Below, in pieces: positions 1 through 8,124 of a DNA stretch of 57,365 bases. Position 1 is the first letter of the stretch; the number at the start of each line of letters is the position of its first letter. Source of the stretch: CAZBRS01 sp964494475. GTDB taxonomy: Bacteria > Myxococcota_A > UBA9042 > CAZBRS01. Below the pieces are notes generated by a model that had not been told where the DNA came from, searched no databases, and saw only the letters and a program-made list of their open reading frames with translations. The position numbers and the translations under genes were made by a program. The DNA lies in assembly GCA_964494475.1 (NCBI GenBank), contig CAZBRS010000039.1:1-57365 (forward strand), in the 5' to 3' direction.

Positions 1-1492
1 GGCAGGTGAACTGCTCGATGAGGCCGCACTCGCCGTCGCCGCACTCGCCCAGCAGCCCGCCGCCGCCGCCTTCGCAGTCTTCGGGGCAGGTCATCTGCTC
101 GCCCTGATCGCACTGGCCGTCGCCGCAGGTGTCGCCGCCGCCGCCCTCGCAGTCCTCGGGGCAGCTCCACTGCTCGCCCTGGTCGCACTGGCCGTCGCCG
201 CAGTCGTCGCCGCCGCCGCCCTCTTCGCAGTCTTCGGGGCAGTTCCAGGGGTGCTCGTGCGGGTCGCAGGTCCCGTTGCCGCAGCTGTCGAGCTCGCAGT
301 CCTCGGGGCAGGTCTCCTGCTCACCCGGCATGCAGTGGCCGTCGCCGCACTCGGCGCCGCCCTGGCAGTCTTCGGGGCAGCTCATCTGCTCGCCCTGCTC
401 GCACTGGCCGTTGCCGCACTCGGCGCCGCCCTGGCAATCCTGGGGGCAGCTCATCTGCTCGCCCTGCTCGCACTGGCCGTTGCCGCACTCGGCGCCGCCC
501 TGCTGGGGCGCGCACACGCCGCCGCCCTGCACCTGGCGGCAACGGAAGCCCTCGGGGCAGTCTTCGGCGGTCTCGCACTCGGTGGTGCAGTGATCGTTGG
601 CGGGGTCCTGCTGGTCCTGGCCCACGCACACCTGGCCCTCGGGGCAGGTGAAGTCGGGCCCGCAGGGGCCCCAGATCTCGGGGGTGGTCGGGCAGTCGGC
701 GGGGCAGGTCTCGGCCTCGCCCGCGTCGCACACGTCGTCGCCGCAGGTGTCGACCACCGGGCAGTCGGCCGGGCAACTCACGTCCTCGCCGGCGTCGCAC
801 GCGCCGTTGCCGCAGAGCTCGGGCTCGGGGCAGTCGGCGGGGCAGCTCACGTCCTCGCCGGCGTCGCACACGTCGTTGCCGCATAGGTCGACCACGCAGT
901 CGGCGGGGCACGTCGCCACCTCGTCGAGCTCGCACTTGTCGTCGCCGCACACGGGCGCGGTCTTGCAGTCCTGGGGGCAGTCCCAGGGCTCGGTGCCTTC
1001 GCAGAGGTCATCGCCGCACGTGGGCGGGTTCACGGGGTCGCAGTCGACGGGGCAGGTCTCGGCCTCGCCCGCGTCGCAGGTGCCGTCGCCGCAGGTCTCG
1101 GGCGCACCGCAGTCGGCGGGGCAGGTCAGGGCCTCGCCCACCTCGCAGTCGCCGTCGCCGCACTCGGGCGGGGTGGCGCAGTCGGCGGGGCAGGTGTGCA
1201 GTTCGTCGCCCTGGCACAGGTGATCGCCGCACGTGACGCCCACGACCGGGCCGCAGTCGGCGGGGCAGTAGGTCTTCTCGGCCGTCTCGCACACGTGGTC
1301 GCCGCAGGCCGGACCGAAGGTCTCGTCGACCGCGCCGTCGGGCAGGGCCCCGTCGCCCTCCTCGGCCCCGTCGCCGGGCAGCAGGGCATCGGTGCCGAAG
1401 CCATCGAGGTCCTGCGTGGCGCTGGACCCGCACGCCGAGAGCGTGACGAAGAGGAACCCCAGGACGAGCACGAGCGACCGTAGGCGAGCCAT
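1..1492 (-). CDS. Cys-rich repeat lipoprotein, C-terminus cut by window edge
   Basis: The frame is open from ATG at 1492 to the window edge, about 497 codons, so the stop lies outside. The N-terminus is a lipoprotein signal (core LVLVLGFLFVTL, lipobox LSAC) followed by an acidic tether. I count sixteen copies of an about 18-residue repeat with pattern C-G-[DN]-x-x-C-x3-E-x4-C-P-x-D-C. Nine lie in a first block, then a different Cys-rich spacer (CGPDFTCPEGQVC), then seven more separated by Gly/Glu linkers. The even cysteine number per unit predicts disulfides in an exported protein anchored in a membrane. A strong SD (GGAGG) sits 7-8 bases before the ATG. It follows the sigma/FecR/lipoprotein cluster after a 104-base gap, so it may have its own promoter. 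The molecular role is unknown; the repeats suggest a rigid surface stalk or binding protein. Confidence 0.9.
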   Translation of the reverse strand, partial: MARLRSLVLVLGFLFVTLSACGSSATQDLDGFGTDALLPGDGAEEGDGALPDGAVDETFGPACGDHVCETAEKTYCPADCGPVVGVTCGDHLCQGDELHTCPADCATPPECGDGDCEVGEALTCPADCGAPETCGDGTCDAGEAETCPVDCDPVNPPTCGDDLCEGTEPWDCPQDCKTAPVCGDDKCELDEVATCPADCVVDLCGNDVCDAGEDVSCPADCPEPELCGNGACDAGEDVSCPADCPVVDTCGDDVCDAGEAETCPADCPTTPEIWGPCGPDFTCPEGQVCVGQDQQDPANDHCTTECETAEDCPEGFRCRQVQGGGVCAPQQGGAECGNGQCEQGEQMSCPQDCQGGAECGNGQCEQGEQMSCPEDCQGGAECGDGHCMPGEQETCPEDCELDSCGNGTCDPHEHPWNCPEDCEEGGGGDDCGDGQCDQGEQWSCPEDCEGGGGDTCGDGQCDQGEQMTCPEDCEGGGGGLLGECGDGECGLIEQFTC

Positions 1493-1556
1493 CAGCGACC
1501 TCCGAGCGGGTTGTCGGGAGCGGCCCCGGACGGGCCGCGGCCAGAACGTCGTGCAG

Positions 1557-1586
1557 TATATGCCTCGAACCGATCCGGGCCTTCAA
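1557..1586 (-). promoter_or_regulatory. Possible promoter of the 16-repeat lipoprotein gene
   Basis: Read on the minus strand, TTGAAG (1581-1586) is followed after 18 bases by CATATA (1557-1562). An alternative -10, TATACT, overlaps it at a longer spacing of 20. It lies in the 104-base gap between two same-strand genes in a locally AT-rich patch. Sigma-70-like by eye only. Confidence 0.35.
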
Positions 1587-1596
1587 GGAACTTCAT

Positions 1597-2562
1597 CTAC
1601 GGGCACCAGGGGATGGTGGTGCTGGCGCAGTGCCCGAACCAGCACACGCTCTGGGTGCAGGGATCGTCGTCGGCGCACGCGTCGGCATAGATGCACCCCT
1701 TGCTCGGCAGGCACGCGTCGTGCGTGCAGTCGCTGCCGTCGTCGCAGCTGATGAGGTCGTGGTGGCAGGCGCCCCCCTCCTGCTGCCAGTCGACGGTGCA
1801 CGCGTCGTCGTCGTCGCAGGCCGTGGTGGCCTCGCAGTCCTCGGAGCAGAAGAAGGCCTCTCCGGGCCAGCACTGGCCGTCGTTGCACACGAAGTCGGGG
1901 CAGTCCTCGGGGCAGATCCAGAGCTCGGGCATGGAGCACTGGCCGTCGCCGCACTCGGGCACGGGCCCCTCGCAGTCCGCGGGACAGTGCTCGGCCTCCT
2001 GGGGCCCCTGGCACCGGCCGTCGCCGCACTCGGGCCGACCGGGCTCGCAGTCGGAGGGGCACGCGTCGTGCTCGCCCGGGTTGCAGACGCCGTCGCCGCA
2101 CGAGGGGCCCACGTGAACGCAGCCCGAATCGGGGGAGCACCAGTCGTCGGTGCGCGGGTCGTGGTCGTCGCAGTCGAGGGGGCCGAGCACGCAGCCCATA
2201 GAGGGGTCGCAGCGCGCCACGTGGCAGGCGCTGGGCGAGGCGCACGACAACGGCCGGAGCTCGCAGGCGCCGTCGGGACCGCGCTCGGCCACCTGGCACG
2301 GATCGCTCGTCTCGCAGGGCGGGAGGTCGGATTCGACGTCGGTGGTCTCGGACTCGGTGGTCTCGGCCAGGGTGGTCTCGGCCAGGGTGGTCTCCGGCAG
2401 GGGCTCGCCCGTGGCCTCGGCGTCGGCGATCAGGTCGAGCGAGCCCTCGGATCCCGAGTCCGTCGCGGCCAGTTCTTCCGCGCCACCCTCGAGGTTCAAC
2501 GTCGCGTCGCAGCCCGAGAGCCAGCCCGCGAGCACCGCCGCCACGAGAATTCGCGCCATCAT
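1597..2562 (-). CDS. Cys-rich lipoprotein of the sigma/FecR cluster
   Basis: The protein is 321 aa and starts at tandem ATGs (2562 or 2559). The signal MMARILVAAVLAGWLSGC carries a lipobox with Asp at +2, unlike every other lipoprotein here; in enterobacteria that residue causes inner-membrane retention, but whether the rule holds here is unknown. A Thr/Glu-rich tether with a TLAE repeat follows. Then come mixed disulfide units: CDDHDPRT-type, three to four CGDGxC..CPxDC units like those of the next gene, and CDDDDACT/CDDGSDCT units like those of the giant proteins at 44-54 kb. It starts 13 bases after the FecR gene, so it is probably translated from the same mRNA. It may be the sensor or the effector of that regulator pair; that role is inferred from position only. 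Confidence 0.88.
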   Translation of the reverse strand: MMARILVAAVLAGWLSGCDATLNLEGGAEELAATDSGSEGSLDLIADAEATGEPLPETTLAETTLAETTESETTDVESDLPPCETSDPCQVAERGPDGACELRPLSCASPSACHVARCDPSMGCVLGPLDCDDHDPRTDDWCSPDSGCVHVGPSCGDGVCNPGEHDACPSDCEPGRPECGDGRCQGPQEAEHCPADCEGPVPECGDGQCSMPELWICPEDCPDFVCNDGQCWPGEAFFCSEDCEATTACDDDDACTVDWQQEGGACHHDLISCDDGSDCTHDACLPSKGCIYADACADDDPCTQSVCWFGHCASTTIPWCP

Positions 2563-2575
2563 GATCCGAGTCGCC

Positions 2576-4111
2576 TCACGGATTCGTCGACGCCGGGCTC
2601 GACCAGCGCTGCTTCTCGGCGGCCACCTCGCGCACGTGGGCTCCACCGGGGAAGCGCTCGAGGTAGCGGTCGAGCGCCGCGTGGGCCTCGGCCGTCCGGC
2701 CGGCGCGCTGCAGGGCATCGATGAGCTGGTACGCCGCCCGATCGGCCAACGCGCCCCCACCCTCGGCGACCTGCTCGTAGAGCACCACGGCGTCGTCGGG
2801 TCGCGACGGATGCCGGTGCAGGGCCTCGGCCAGGCGCAGGGCCAGGCGATCGCGCTCGGCCCCCTTCGCCCCGGCCCATGCCTCGCGCCCCTGCACGAGC
2901 GCGCCTTCGACGTTGCCGTCGGCCAGCAGCGCCTCGAACAACTGCTCGCGCGCAGCGGAGACCAGCGGGCCCCCGGGGAAGCGCGCCACGTACTCGGACC
3001 AGGCGCGGATGGCGCCAGGCCGGTCGCCCGCGACGTCGTAGCGCAGGGCGGCGAGCGCGAAGAGCGCGGTGGCTGCCTCGGGGGTGCTGCCCCGCGCGAG
3101 CTCGACCAGGCGGGCCTGGCGGTCGACGGCCGGCTCGGCCGCGGAGGGCGCCGTGGCGACGGGCCGCGGTGCGGCCGGCGCCCGCGTCGAACGCAGCGCC
3201 AACGCGGGAGACGGCGCCGTCGCAGGCGGGGCGTCGGCCACGAGGCTCTCGGGAACCTCGAGGGGGGCGGCGACCTCGACCGGTGACGGCCGCGGGTTCG
3301 ACACCGACGCGCCGACGGACCAGCCGACCAGCGAGGCCACGCGGGGCTCGAGGCGATCGGTGTCGGTCAGGGCCGAGACCACCCCGCGCAGATAGCGCTG
3401 TCCCTCCGAGACCTGCACCCTCTTTCTGCCCTCCCGCACGGCCACCGACCCGCGCCAGACGCGCACGAGCGCGCCCTCGCCCTCGGCGCGCACGCCGAAC
3501 ACCGTGCCGGTGACCTCGACCTCGACGCCCCCGGCCTCGACCGCGAGGCCGAGCGGCGAGCCGGGCTGCAGGTGGCCCACGACTTCGCCGCGCTCGACCT
3601 TCACGCGAACCACCCGGCCCGCGAGCGGCCGCGTGGCGACCTCGGTGTCGCGCTGGAGCAAGAGCACGCCCACGGTGCCCACGTCGACGGTGGCGATGGC
3701 GTTGGAGGCCGTGCGGATGGGCGTGCCCGCCGCCACCTGCCCGCCGATGGCGGCCGTCTCGGCGTCGAGCCCGGCGACCACCGCCGATCGCAACACGAGC
3801 TGACGGAGGCCGGAGTCGACCGGACGCGCCGCCGTGAACCAGCCGGCGACCGCCAGCACGGCCACGAGGCCCGCCACCAGCGCCGGAGCCCAGGCGCGCC
3901 AGGGCCGCGCGGGCTGCACCCCGGCCCGGAGCCGGGCCCACGCGCGCTGTCGATCGATCTCGGTGGCCGGCGCCACGCTGTCGGCCGCCGCCGCGAACAG
4001 CGCAGCGATCTCGGGCTCGTGTCCCGCACCCGGGGCTGGCGTCGTTTCACGCCAGCGCAGGGGCCAGTCGAAGTGCCGGCGCTCGGGTTCGCCTCGTCGT
4101 CGCTTCCACAC
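2576..4111 (-). CDS. FecR-domain membrane protein with C-terminal TPR-like region
   Basis: This 511-aa protein starts with GTG at 4111, three bases after the sigma-factor stop; the SD (AGGTGA) overlaps that stop codon, suggesting translational coupling. Residues 1-70 are a charged cytoplasmic segment, about 75-95 a single membrane helix, and about 110-225 a FecR-like beta domain (GTPIRTASNAIATVDVG; TGTVFGVR; VRVWRGSVAVREG). An Ala/Pro-rich linker follows, then about 180 residues of helical repeats rich in the Ala/Tyr/Leu spacing of TPRs (RFPGGPLVSAAREQLFEAL). FecR proteins act as anti-sigma or sigma-activating partners of ECF factors, normally gated by an outer-membrane signal. The partner here is the adjacent sigma gene, and the TPR part would lie in the periplasm. 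Confidence 0.92.
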   Translation of the reverse strand: MWKRRRGEPERRHFDWPLRWRETTPAPGAGHEPEIAALFAAAADSVAPATEIDRQRAWARLRAGVQPARPWRAWAPALVAGLVAVLAVAGWFTAARPVDSGLRQLVLRSAVVAGLDAETAAIGGQVAAGTPIRTASNAIATVDVGTVGVLLLQRDTEVATRPLAGRVVRVKVERGEVVGHLQPGSPLGLAVEAGGVEVEVTGTVFGVRAEGEGALVRVWRGSVAVREGRKRVQVSEGQRYLRGVVSALTDTDRLEPRVASLVGWSVGASVSNPRPSPVEVAAPLEVPESLVADAPPATAPSPALALRSTRAPAAPRPVATAPSAAEPAVDRQARLVELARGSTPEAATALFALAALRYDVAGDRPGAIRAWSEYVARFPGGPLVSAAREQLFEALLADGNVEGALVQGREAWAGAKGAERDRLALRLAEALHRHPSRPDDAVVLYEQVAEGGGALADRAAYQLIDALQRAGRTAEAHAALDRYLERFPGGAHVREVAAEKQRWSSPASTNP

Positions 4112-4114
4112 GGG

Positions 4115-4729
4115 TCACCTCGTCACGGAATAGAGTCGGCGAAAATCGCGGCGCGCGTGATGGAGCCGCGTCCAGACGGTCCCCTCCTTCGCCCCCAACA
4201 GCTCGGCGATCTCGGTCCCCGAGAGGCCCTCGAGCTCGTAGAGGATCAGCACCTCGCGCTTCTTCTCGGCCAGGCGATCGAGCACCCGGTACACGTCGCG
4301 CGACGCCTGGTCGCGCAGGCACGCGGCCTCGGGCGACGGGCGCTCGTCGACGGGTTCATCGAAGACCGCAGCGTCGTGGTCGAGCGAAAAAAAGCTGCGC
4401 AGGCGGCGCCGCCGGCGGTGGGCCGACGTGACGCGCCACGCGATGCCGTAGAGCCACGTGGTCAGGCGGCAGGCGCCGTCGTAGGAGCCCAGCTTGCGCA
4501 AGACCACCAGGAACACCTCCTGCACCACGTCGTCGACGTCCGGGTCGGCGGGCCCGAGCAGCCGCGCCACGACGCGCGCCACGAAGGCGTGCTGGTCGCG
4601 GAAGACGTCGGCGAAGCGCAGCGAACGCGCCAGATCGTCACGGAATCCCGCGCCAGAGGCCGGCGACCCGGGCAGGCCCTCGGTGGCGAGCCCCGCTGGG
4701 GGCGTGCGGGTGAGCGCGGGTGGCTTCAT
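4115..4729 (-). CDS. ECF-type RNA polymerase sigma factor
   Basis: The protein is 204 aa, close to the usual ECF length. Region 2 spans about residues 40-110, with the core-binding DVDDVVQEVFLVV helix and the -10 recognition segment ending in WLYGIAWRVTSAHRRRRR. Region 4 spans about 145-200 with the helix-turn-helix (LSGTEIAELLGAKEGTVWTRL). There is no region 1.1 or 3. An N-terminal extension of about 35 residues is rich in Pro and Gly. It is immediately followed by the FecR gene, the classic sigma/anti-sigma order, and preceded by an outer-membrane-like gene with 46 bases between them. That gap shows no clear promoter, so it is probably expressed as part of the upstream operon and can feed back on it. 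Confidence 0.95.
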   Translation of the reverse strand: MKPPALTRTPPAGLATEGLPGSPASGAGFRDDLARSLRFADVFRDQHAFVARVVARLLGPADPDVDDVVQEVFLVVLRKLGSYDGACRLTTWLYGIAWRVTSAHRRRRRLRSFFSLDHDAAVFDEPVDERPSPEAACLRDQASRDVYRVLDRLAEKKREVLILYELEGLSGTEIAELLGAKEGTVWTRLHHARRDFRRLYSVTR

Positions 4730-4775
4730 GGTGGTCCTGTCTCCGCTCGTGGATGCCCCCTTCCCGCTGTCACCT

Positions 4776-5732
4776 TCAAAGGAAATCGATCCCGAAGCCC
4801 AGGCGGGCCCGCAGCGTCAGTCCGCCCACGGAGGCGTCGAGCCCGCGCGTCGGGGCCAGCACCGTCAACGTCCAGGGCGCCCACAGGAGCCCCAGGTCGA
4901 GCCGCACCGAGACGGGGTGAGCGACGCCGAGGCCGAGCGCCAGTTCGAACCGCGGCAAGGTGCGACCGACGAAACCGCTCCCGCCCTCGTCGAGGCGCAG
5001 GAGGTGGTGCGAGAGCCCCAGGCCCAGCGTGGGCTCGAGCTCGAGCCAGGACCACCGGAGACCGGCGCCGCCCCGGGCCCAGGCCTCGAGCGCGTAGTCG
5101 GTGACGCGCGCCTCGGACGCCGGCCAGCCGTACGCGGCGTCGAAGCCCAGCGCCGCGGCGACCAGGAGCGGGCCGGCCCGCGGGAACACCACCGCCCGCA
5201 CCTCGACCCCCGCTGCGTCGGGGCGGCGGTCGTCGAACGCGAGCTCGACGCCCGACAGCACGTCGACGCGACCGGCCCAGGGCGGGACGTCGGAGGGGGC
5301 GGCGGGCGGAGGCGCCGGCAGCGCGCCGCGCTCGATCGCGAGCGGGGCCCGATCGGCCAGCACCAGGGGGCGAAGCGACAACGCCGCGGGCTCGCCCGCT
5401 CCGGCCTCGGCTCGCAGCCGGCGGTTCACGATGGGGGCTGCCAGCAACGCGGCCGTGTCGCACGTCGCGCTGCCGACCGCGAGCCGCTCGGGAGGTGACG
5501 ACGCCTCGAGCCAGAGGATGAGCTGCACGCCCTCGGGGTGGCGCTGCAGGGCGACCCCCACGCCGGGCACGACGCCCTCGTCGCGATCGGCCGCGGAGAC
5601 GTCGAGGCCCAGGGCGCGCAGCTCGGCGACGAAGGGCGCCGGGGGACAACCGTCGGGCGCGGTTCGGACCGTGACCGCGGGCCCGCGGGGCGCCAGCACG
5701 ACCAGGAGGACGACGACCGCCAGGTGGCCCAT
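4776..5732 (-). CDS. Exported protein with predicted outer-membrane barrel
   Basis: A 318-aa protein with signal MGHLAVVVLLVVLAPRGPAV. Residues about 20-120 form a small soluble region with two cysteines (CPPAPF; ATCDTAALL) and a hydrophobic segment. From about 145 the sequence alternates hydrophobic and polar residues and ends in LTLRARLGFGIDFL; the terminal aromatic/leucine strand is typical of proteins assembled by BAM. I recognise no specific family. It sits seven bases after the lyase gene and just before the sigma factor, so it could be the outer-membrane partner of the FecR system. No plug domain or TonB box is visible, so it is not a TonB-dependent receptor. Confidence 0.82.
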   Translation of the reverse strand: MGHLAVVVLLVVLAPRGPAVTVRTAPDGCPPAPFVAELRALGLDVSAADRDEGVVPGVGVALQRHPEGVQLILWLEASSPPERLAVGSATCDTAALLAAPIVNRRLRAEAGAGEPAALSLRPLVLADRAPLAIERGALPAPPPAAPSDVPPWAGRVDVLSGVELAFDDRRPDAAGVEVRAVVFPRAGPLLVAAALGFDAAYGWPASEARVTDYALEAWARGGAGLRWSWLELEPTLGLGLSHHLLRLDEGGSGFVGRTLPRFELALGLGVAHPVSVRLDLGLLWAPWTLTVLAPTRGLDASVGGLTLRARLGFGIDFL

Positions 5733-5739
5733 GAGACGA

Positions 5740-8124
5740 CTACGACGAAGCGTCGGGGGCGCAGTCGAGCGCGGGCGCCACGCCGGAGCCGACGGTCCAG
5801 ACCGAGAGGCCGACCGGCGCCTCGAGCGTGACCGCCCCGACCGCCAGCGCGGCGTCCTGGCCCGTACGATTCAGCACGATCACGCGCGGCGAACTCCCCC
5901 CTTGGCCCGCGGGCCCGCCGAGGCGCACCGCCACCACGCCTGCGGGTGCGGCCAACGCCGCCACGTCGGCCTCGGGCTCCCCCGTGGGGGTCGCGAGCAG
6001 CACGGCCAGGAAGCCCGCCTGCGCGGCCATGGGTGCGTCGACGGTCACCGTCTCGTGCAGCTGCCACGTACCCCAGGACGGCGCATCCTCCTCGAGCCGG
6101 TGTCCGACCGACGCCGAGCCCTCCACGGGCAGCACCACGGCGCGCAACGAGGCCTTGGGGCGGGTCCAGCGCGCGCCGTCGACGAGCAGCTCGAACGTGC
6201 TGTCCGGCACCTCGCCACCGCCGTGGCCGTTCAACTGCCACGTATACAGGTGCGGCTCGCCCGCCTGCAGCGCGTCGGCGACCACGAAGGGGCCCTGCGG
6301 CCCCAGCCGGACCAGGCGCCGGGTAACGTCGACGCCGCGGTAGGTGGCCCGCACGCGCACGGTGTCGCAACCCTCGGCCAGGGCGAAGCCGTCGAGCCAC
6401 GCGTCGACGTCGGCGAAGGCGTCCATCTGGATGGACGCGCCCTCGCCGTCGACCAGCACCAGGTTGTGATCGCGGGCGAAGCGCACCTTGTCGTGGTTCG
6501 GCCAGTTGATGTACCCGGGGTCCAGGGCCAGGTACTCGCCGTGCGCCCACAGCAGGAAGCTCGTGGCGTCGACGTGCTCGTGCCCGCCGCCGTGGGCCCG
6601 CGCGTTGCCGTGCTCACCCTGCAGCAGCAGGTAGCTGTCGCCGGTCCCCAGGCCGGAGCGCAGGAGCGCGAAGCCGGCCTCGGCGAACAGCCCGTCGGGG
6701 GCCCAGCTCGGAGCTTCTCCCGGCCCGCCGTCGTAGAGCGCGAAGCTCTGCACCTCGGTGCGTTGCGTATAGGCCCCCGACGAAGGCAGCAACCAGGCCC
6801 ACGCGTAGCGCGGATCGTCGAAGAGCCACCCGAGCAGCGCGCCGTGCATGGGTCCGGCGTTGCCGTCGTCGGTGGGCGGCGTGCGCCCGTCGGGCATGAC
6901 GCTCCAGAGGGCGCGCTCGAAGATCTCGCGGGTGCGCGGGTTCACGGCGAAGTCGGGCACCTGCACGAGCGAGCCGTTGTCGGGGTCCTGCGACGTGAAC
7001 GACGGAGAGTTGTAGAGCCACCGGGGCGCGCCTCCGGCGAAGCGATGCCACGCCACGAAGAAGGGCAGGTACGAGACGCCCCCGTACGTCAGGTAGTAGG
7101 CGCCCTCGGCGTAGCCCCCCTGCTCGGTGCCCTGGTGGCGGTTCAGCACGTGGTCGATCCCGGTGGCGGCGTCGTTCGCGTCGCGGGCGGCCTCGGGGCG
7201 GTCCGAGACGGCCAGCGCGCACACGCCGAGCGCGCCCAGCACCTTGAGGTTGTGGTTGTTGTTCGCGAACAGCAAGACGGGCGCCTGGGAGCCGGTCAGG
7301 CACAGCGCGCGGAACTCCTCGACGCGCGCCACCAGCCTATCGCGGGCCGTGCCGAGGCGCGCGGGGTCGACGTCGGGGACGGCCGCCAGCAGGTCGAAGG
7401 CGGTGCACAGATCGACGAACGTCTCGGCACCCGACAGGTCGTACTTCACCGACGTGGGCACCGCCGCCGCCGAGGGCGCCGAGGCCTCGAGCAGCGTCAG
7501 GGCCTTCTCGGTCAGGGCGAGGTCGCCGCGCACCCAGCCCAGGAAGGCGGCGTTCAGCGCGATCTCGGCCTGCGCGGCCCCGACCGCGTCGTCGAACGAG
7601 CCGTCGGCGGGCCAGGCCGGCGCCTCCCGGCCGGCGCGCTCCTCGATGCGCGCCAGCAGCAGGGCGTGTGTTCCCCCGGCCGCGGCCGCACGAGCGCGCA
7701 GGTCGTCGAGGTCGTCGGGCCCCACGAACAATCGCGGACGCTCGGCCCACTCGGGGTGCCAGGCCCGCGCCGACGAGGGATCGAGGGGGTCGGTGCCGTC
7801 CGCGGCCTCGACGAGGTCAGGGAGGCCGTCGCCGTCGCTGTCGAGGGTCGGATCGACCGCCTCGGCCGAGGTCTCGGCGTCGGGCGAGGTCTCGGCGTCG
7901 GGCGAGGGCTCGGCGTCCAAGGGCGGCGCGACGTCGGCCGGGTCGTCGCCCGGCGCTTCGGCGAGCACGTCGTCGACCCCCTCGACGAGGGCCTCGGCCT
8001 CCGCCCCGGTGTCGGCCGACGCCTCGGACGGAACGTCGCCCGGCGCGGCGTCGAGGCCGACCCCGCCCCCGCCCGAGCACGCGAGCCAGAGCGCGGACGC
8101 GACGAACAGCGCCAGGGATCTCAT
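5740..8124 (-). CDS. Heparinase II/III-like polysaccharide lyase lipoprotein
   Basis: The protein is 794 aa. ATG at 8124 overlaps the upstream stop (ATGA), which decides the start. The lipobox is LWLAC-S at about residue 15, followed by an acidic tether with a repeated PDAETS unit and a calcium-binding thrombospondin-3-like motif (DSDGDGLPDLVEA, about 105-120). The middle is an alpha/alpha-toroid-like helical region with the NNNHNLKVLG patch expected of alginate/heparin lyases. The C-terminal half holds a heparinase II/III-like beta domain (HEHVDATSFLLW, then LALDPGY). Such enzymes cleave uronic-acid-containing polysaccharides by beta-elimination. Being lipid-anchored and beside a peptidoglycan-hydrolase-like gene, it probably acts on extracellular or envelope polysaccharide; the substrate cannot be told. 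Confidence 0.88.
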   Translation of the reverse strand: MRSLALFVASALWLACSGGGGVGLDAAPGDVPSEASADTGAEAEALVEGVDDVLAEAPGDDPADVAPPLDAEPSPDAETSPDAETSAEAVDPTLDSDGDGLPDLVEAADGTDPLDPSSARAWHPEWAERPRLFVGPDDLDDLRARAAAAGGTHALLLARIEERAGREAPAWPADGSFDDAVGAAQAEIALNAAFLGWVRGDLALTEKALTLLEASAPSAAAVPTSVKYDLSGAETFVDLCTAFDLLAAVPDVDPARLGTARDRLVARVEEFRALCLTGSQAPVLLFANNNHNLKVLGALGVCALAVSDRPEAARDANDAATGIDHVLNRHQGTEQGGYAEGAYYLTYGGVSYLPFFVAWHRFAGGAPRWLYNSPSFTSQDPDNGSLVQVPDFAVNPRTREIFERALWSVMPDGRTPPTDDGNAGPMHGALLGWLFDDPRYAWAWLLPSSGAYTQRTEVQSFALYDGGPGEAPSWAPDGLFAEAGFALLRSGLGTGDSYLLLQGEHGNARAHGGGHEHVDATSFLLWAHGEYLALDPGYINWPNHDKVRFARDHNLVLVDGEGASIQMDAFADVDAWLDGFALAEGCDTVRVRATYRGVDVTRRLVRLGPQGPFVVADALQAGEPHLYTWQLNGHGGGEVPDSTFELLVDGARWTRPKASLRAVVLPVEGSASVGHRLEEDAPSWGTWQLHETVTVDAPMAAQAGFLAVLLATPTGEPEADVAALAAPAGVVAVRLGGPAGQGGSSPRVIVLNRTGQDAALAVGAVTLEAPVGLSVWTVGSGVAPALDCAPDASS

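Noticed and set aside
4776..5732. TonB-dependent receptor partner for the FecR system
   Set aside because: At 318 residues it is far too short and has no plug domain or TonB box.
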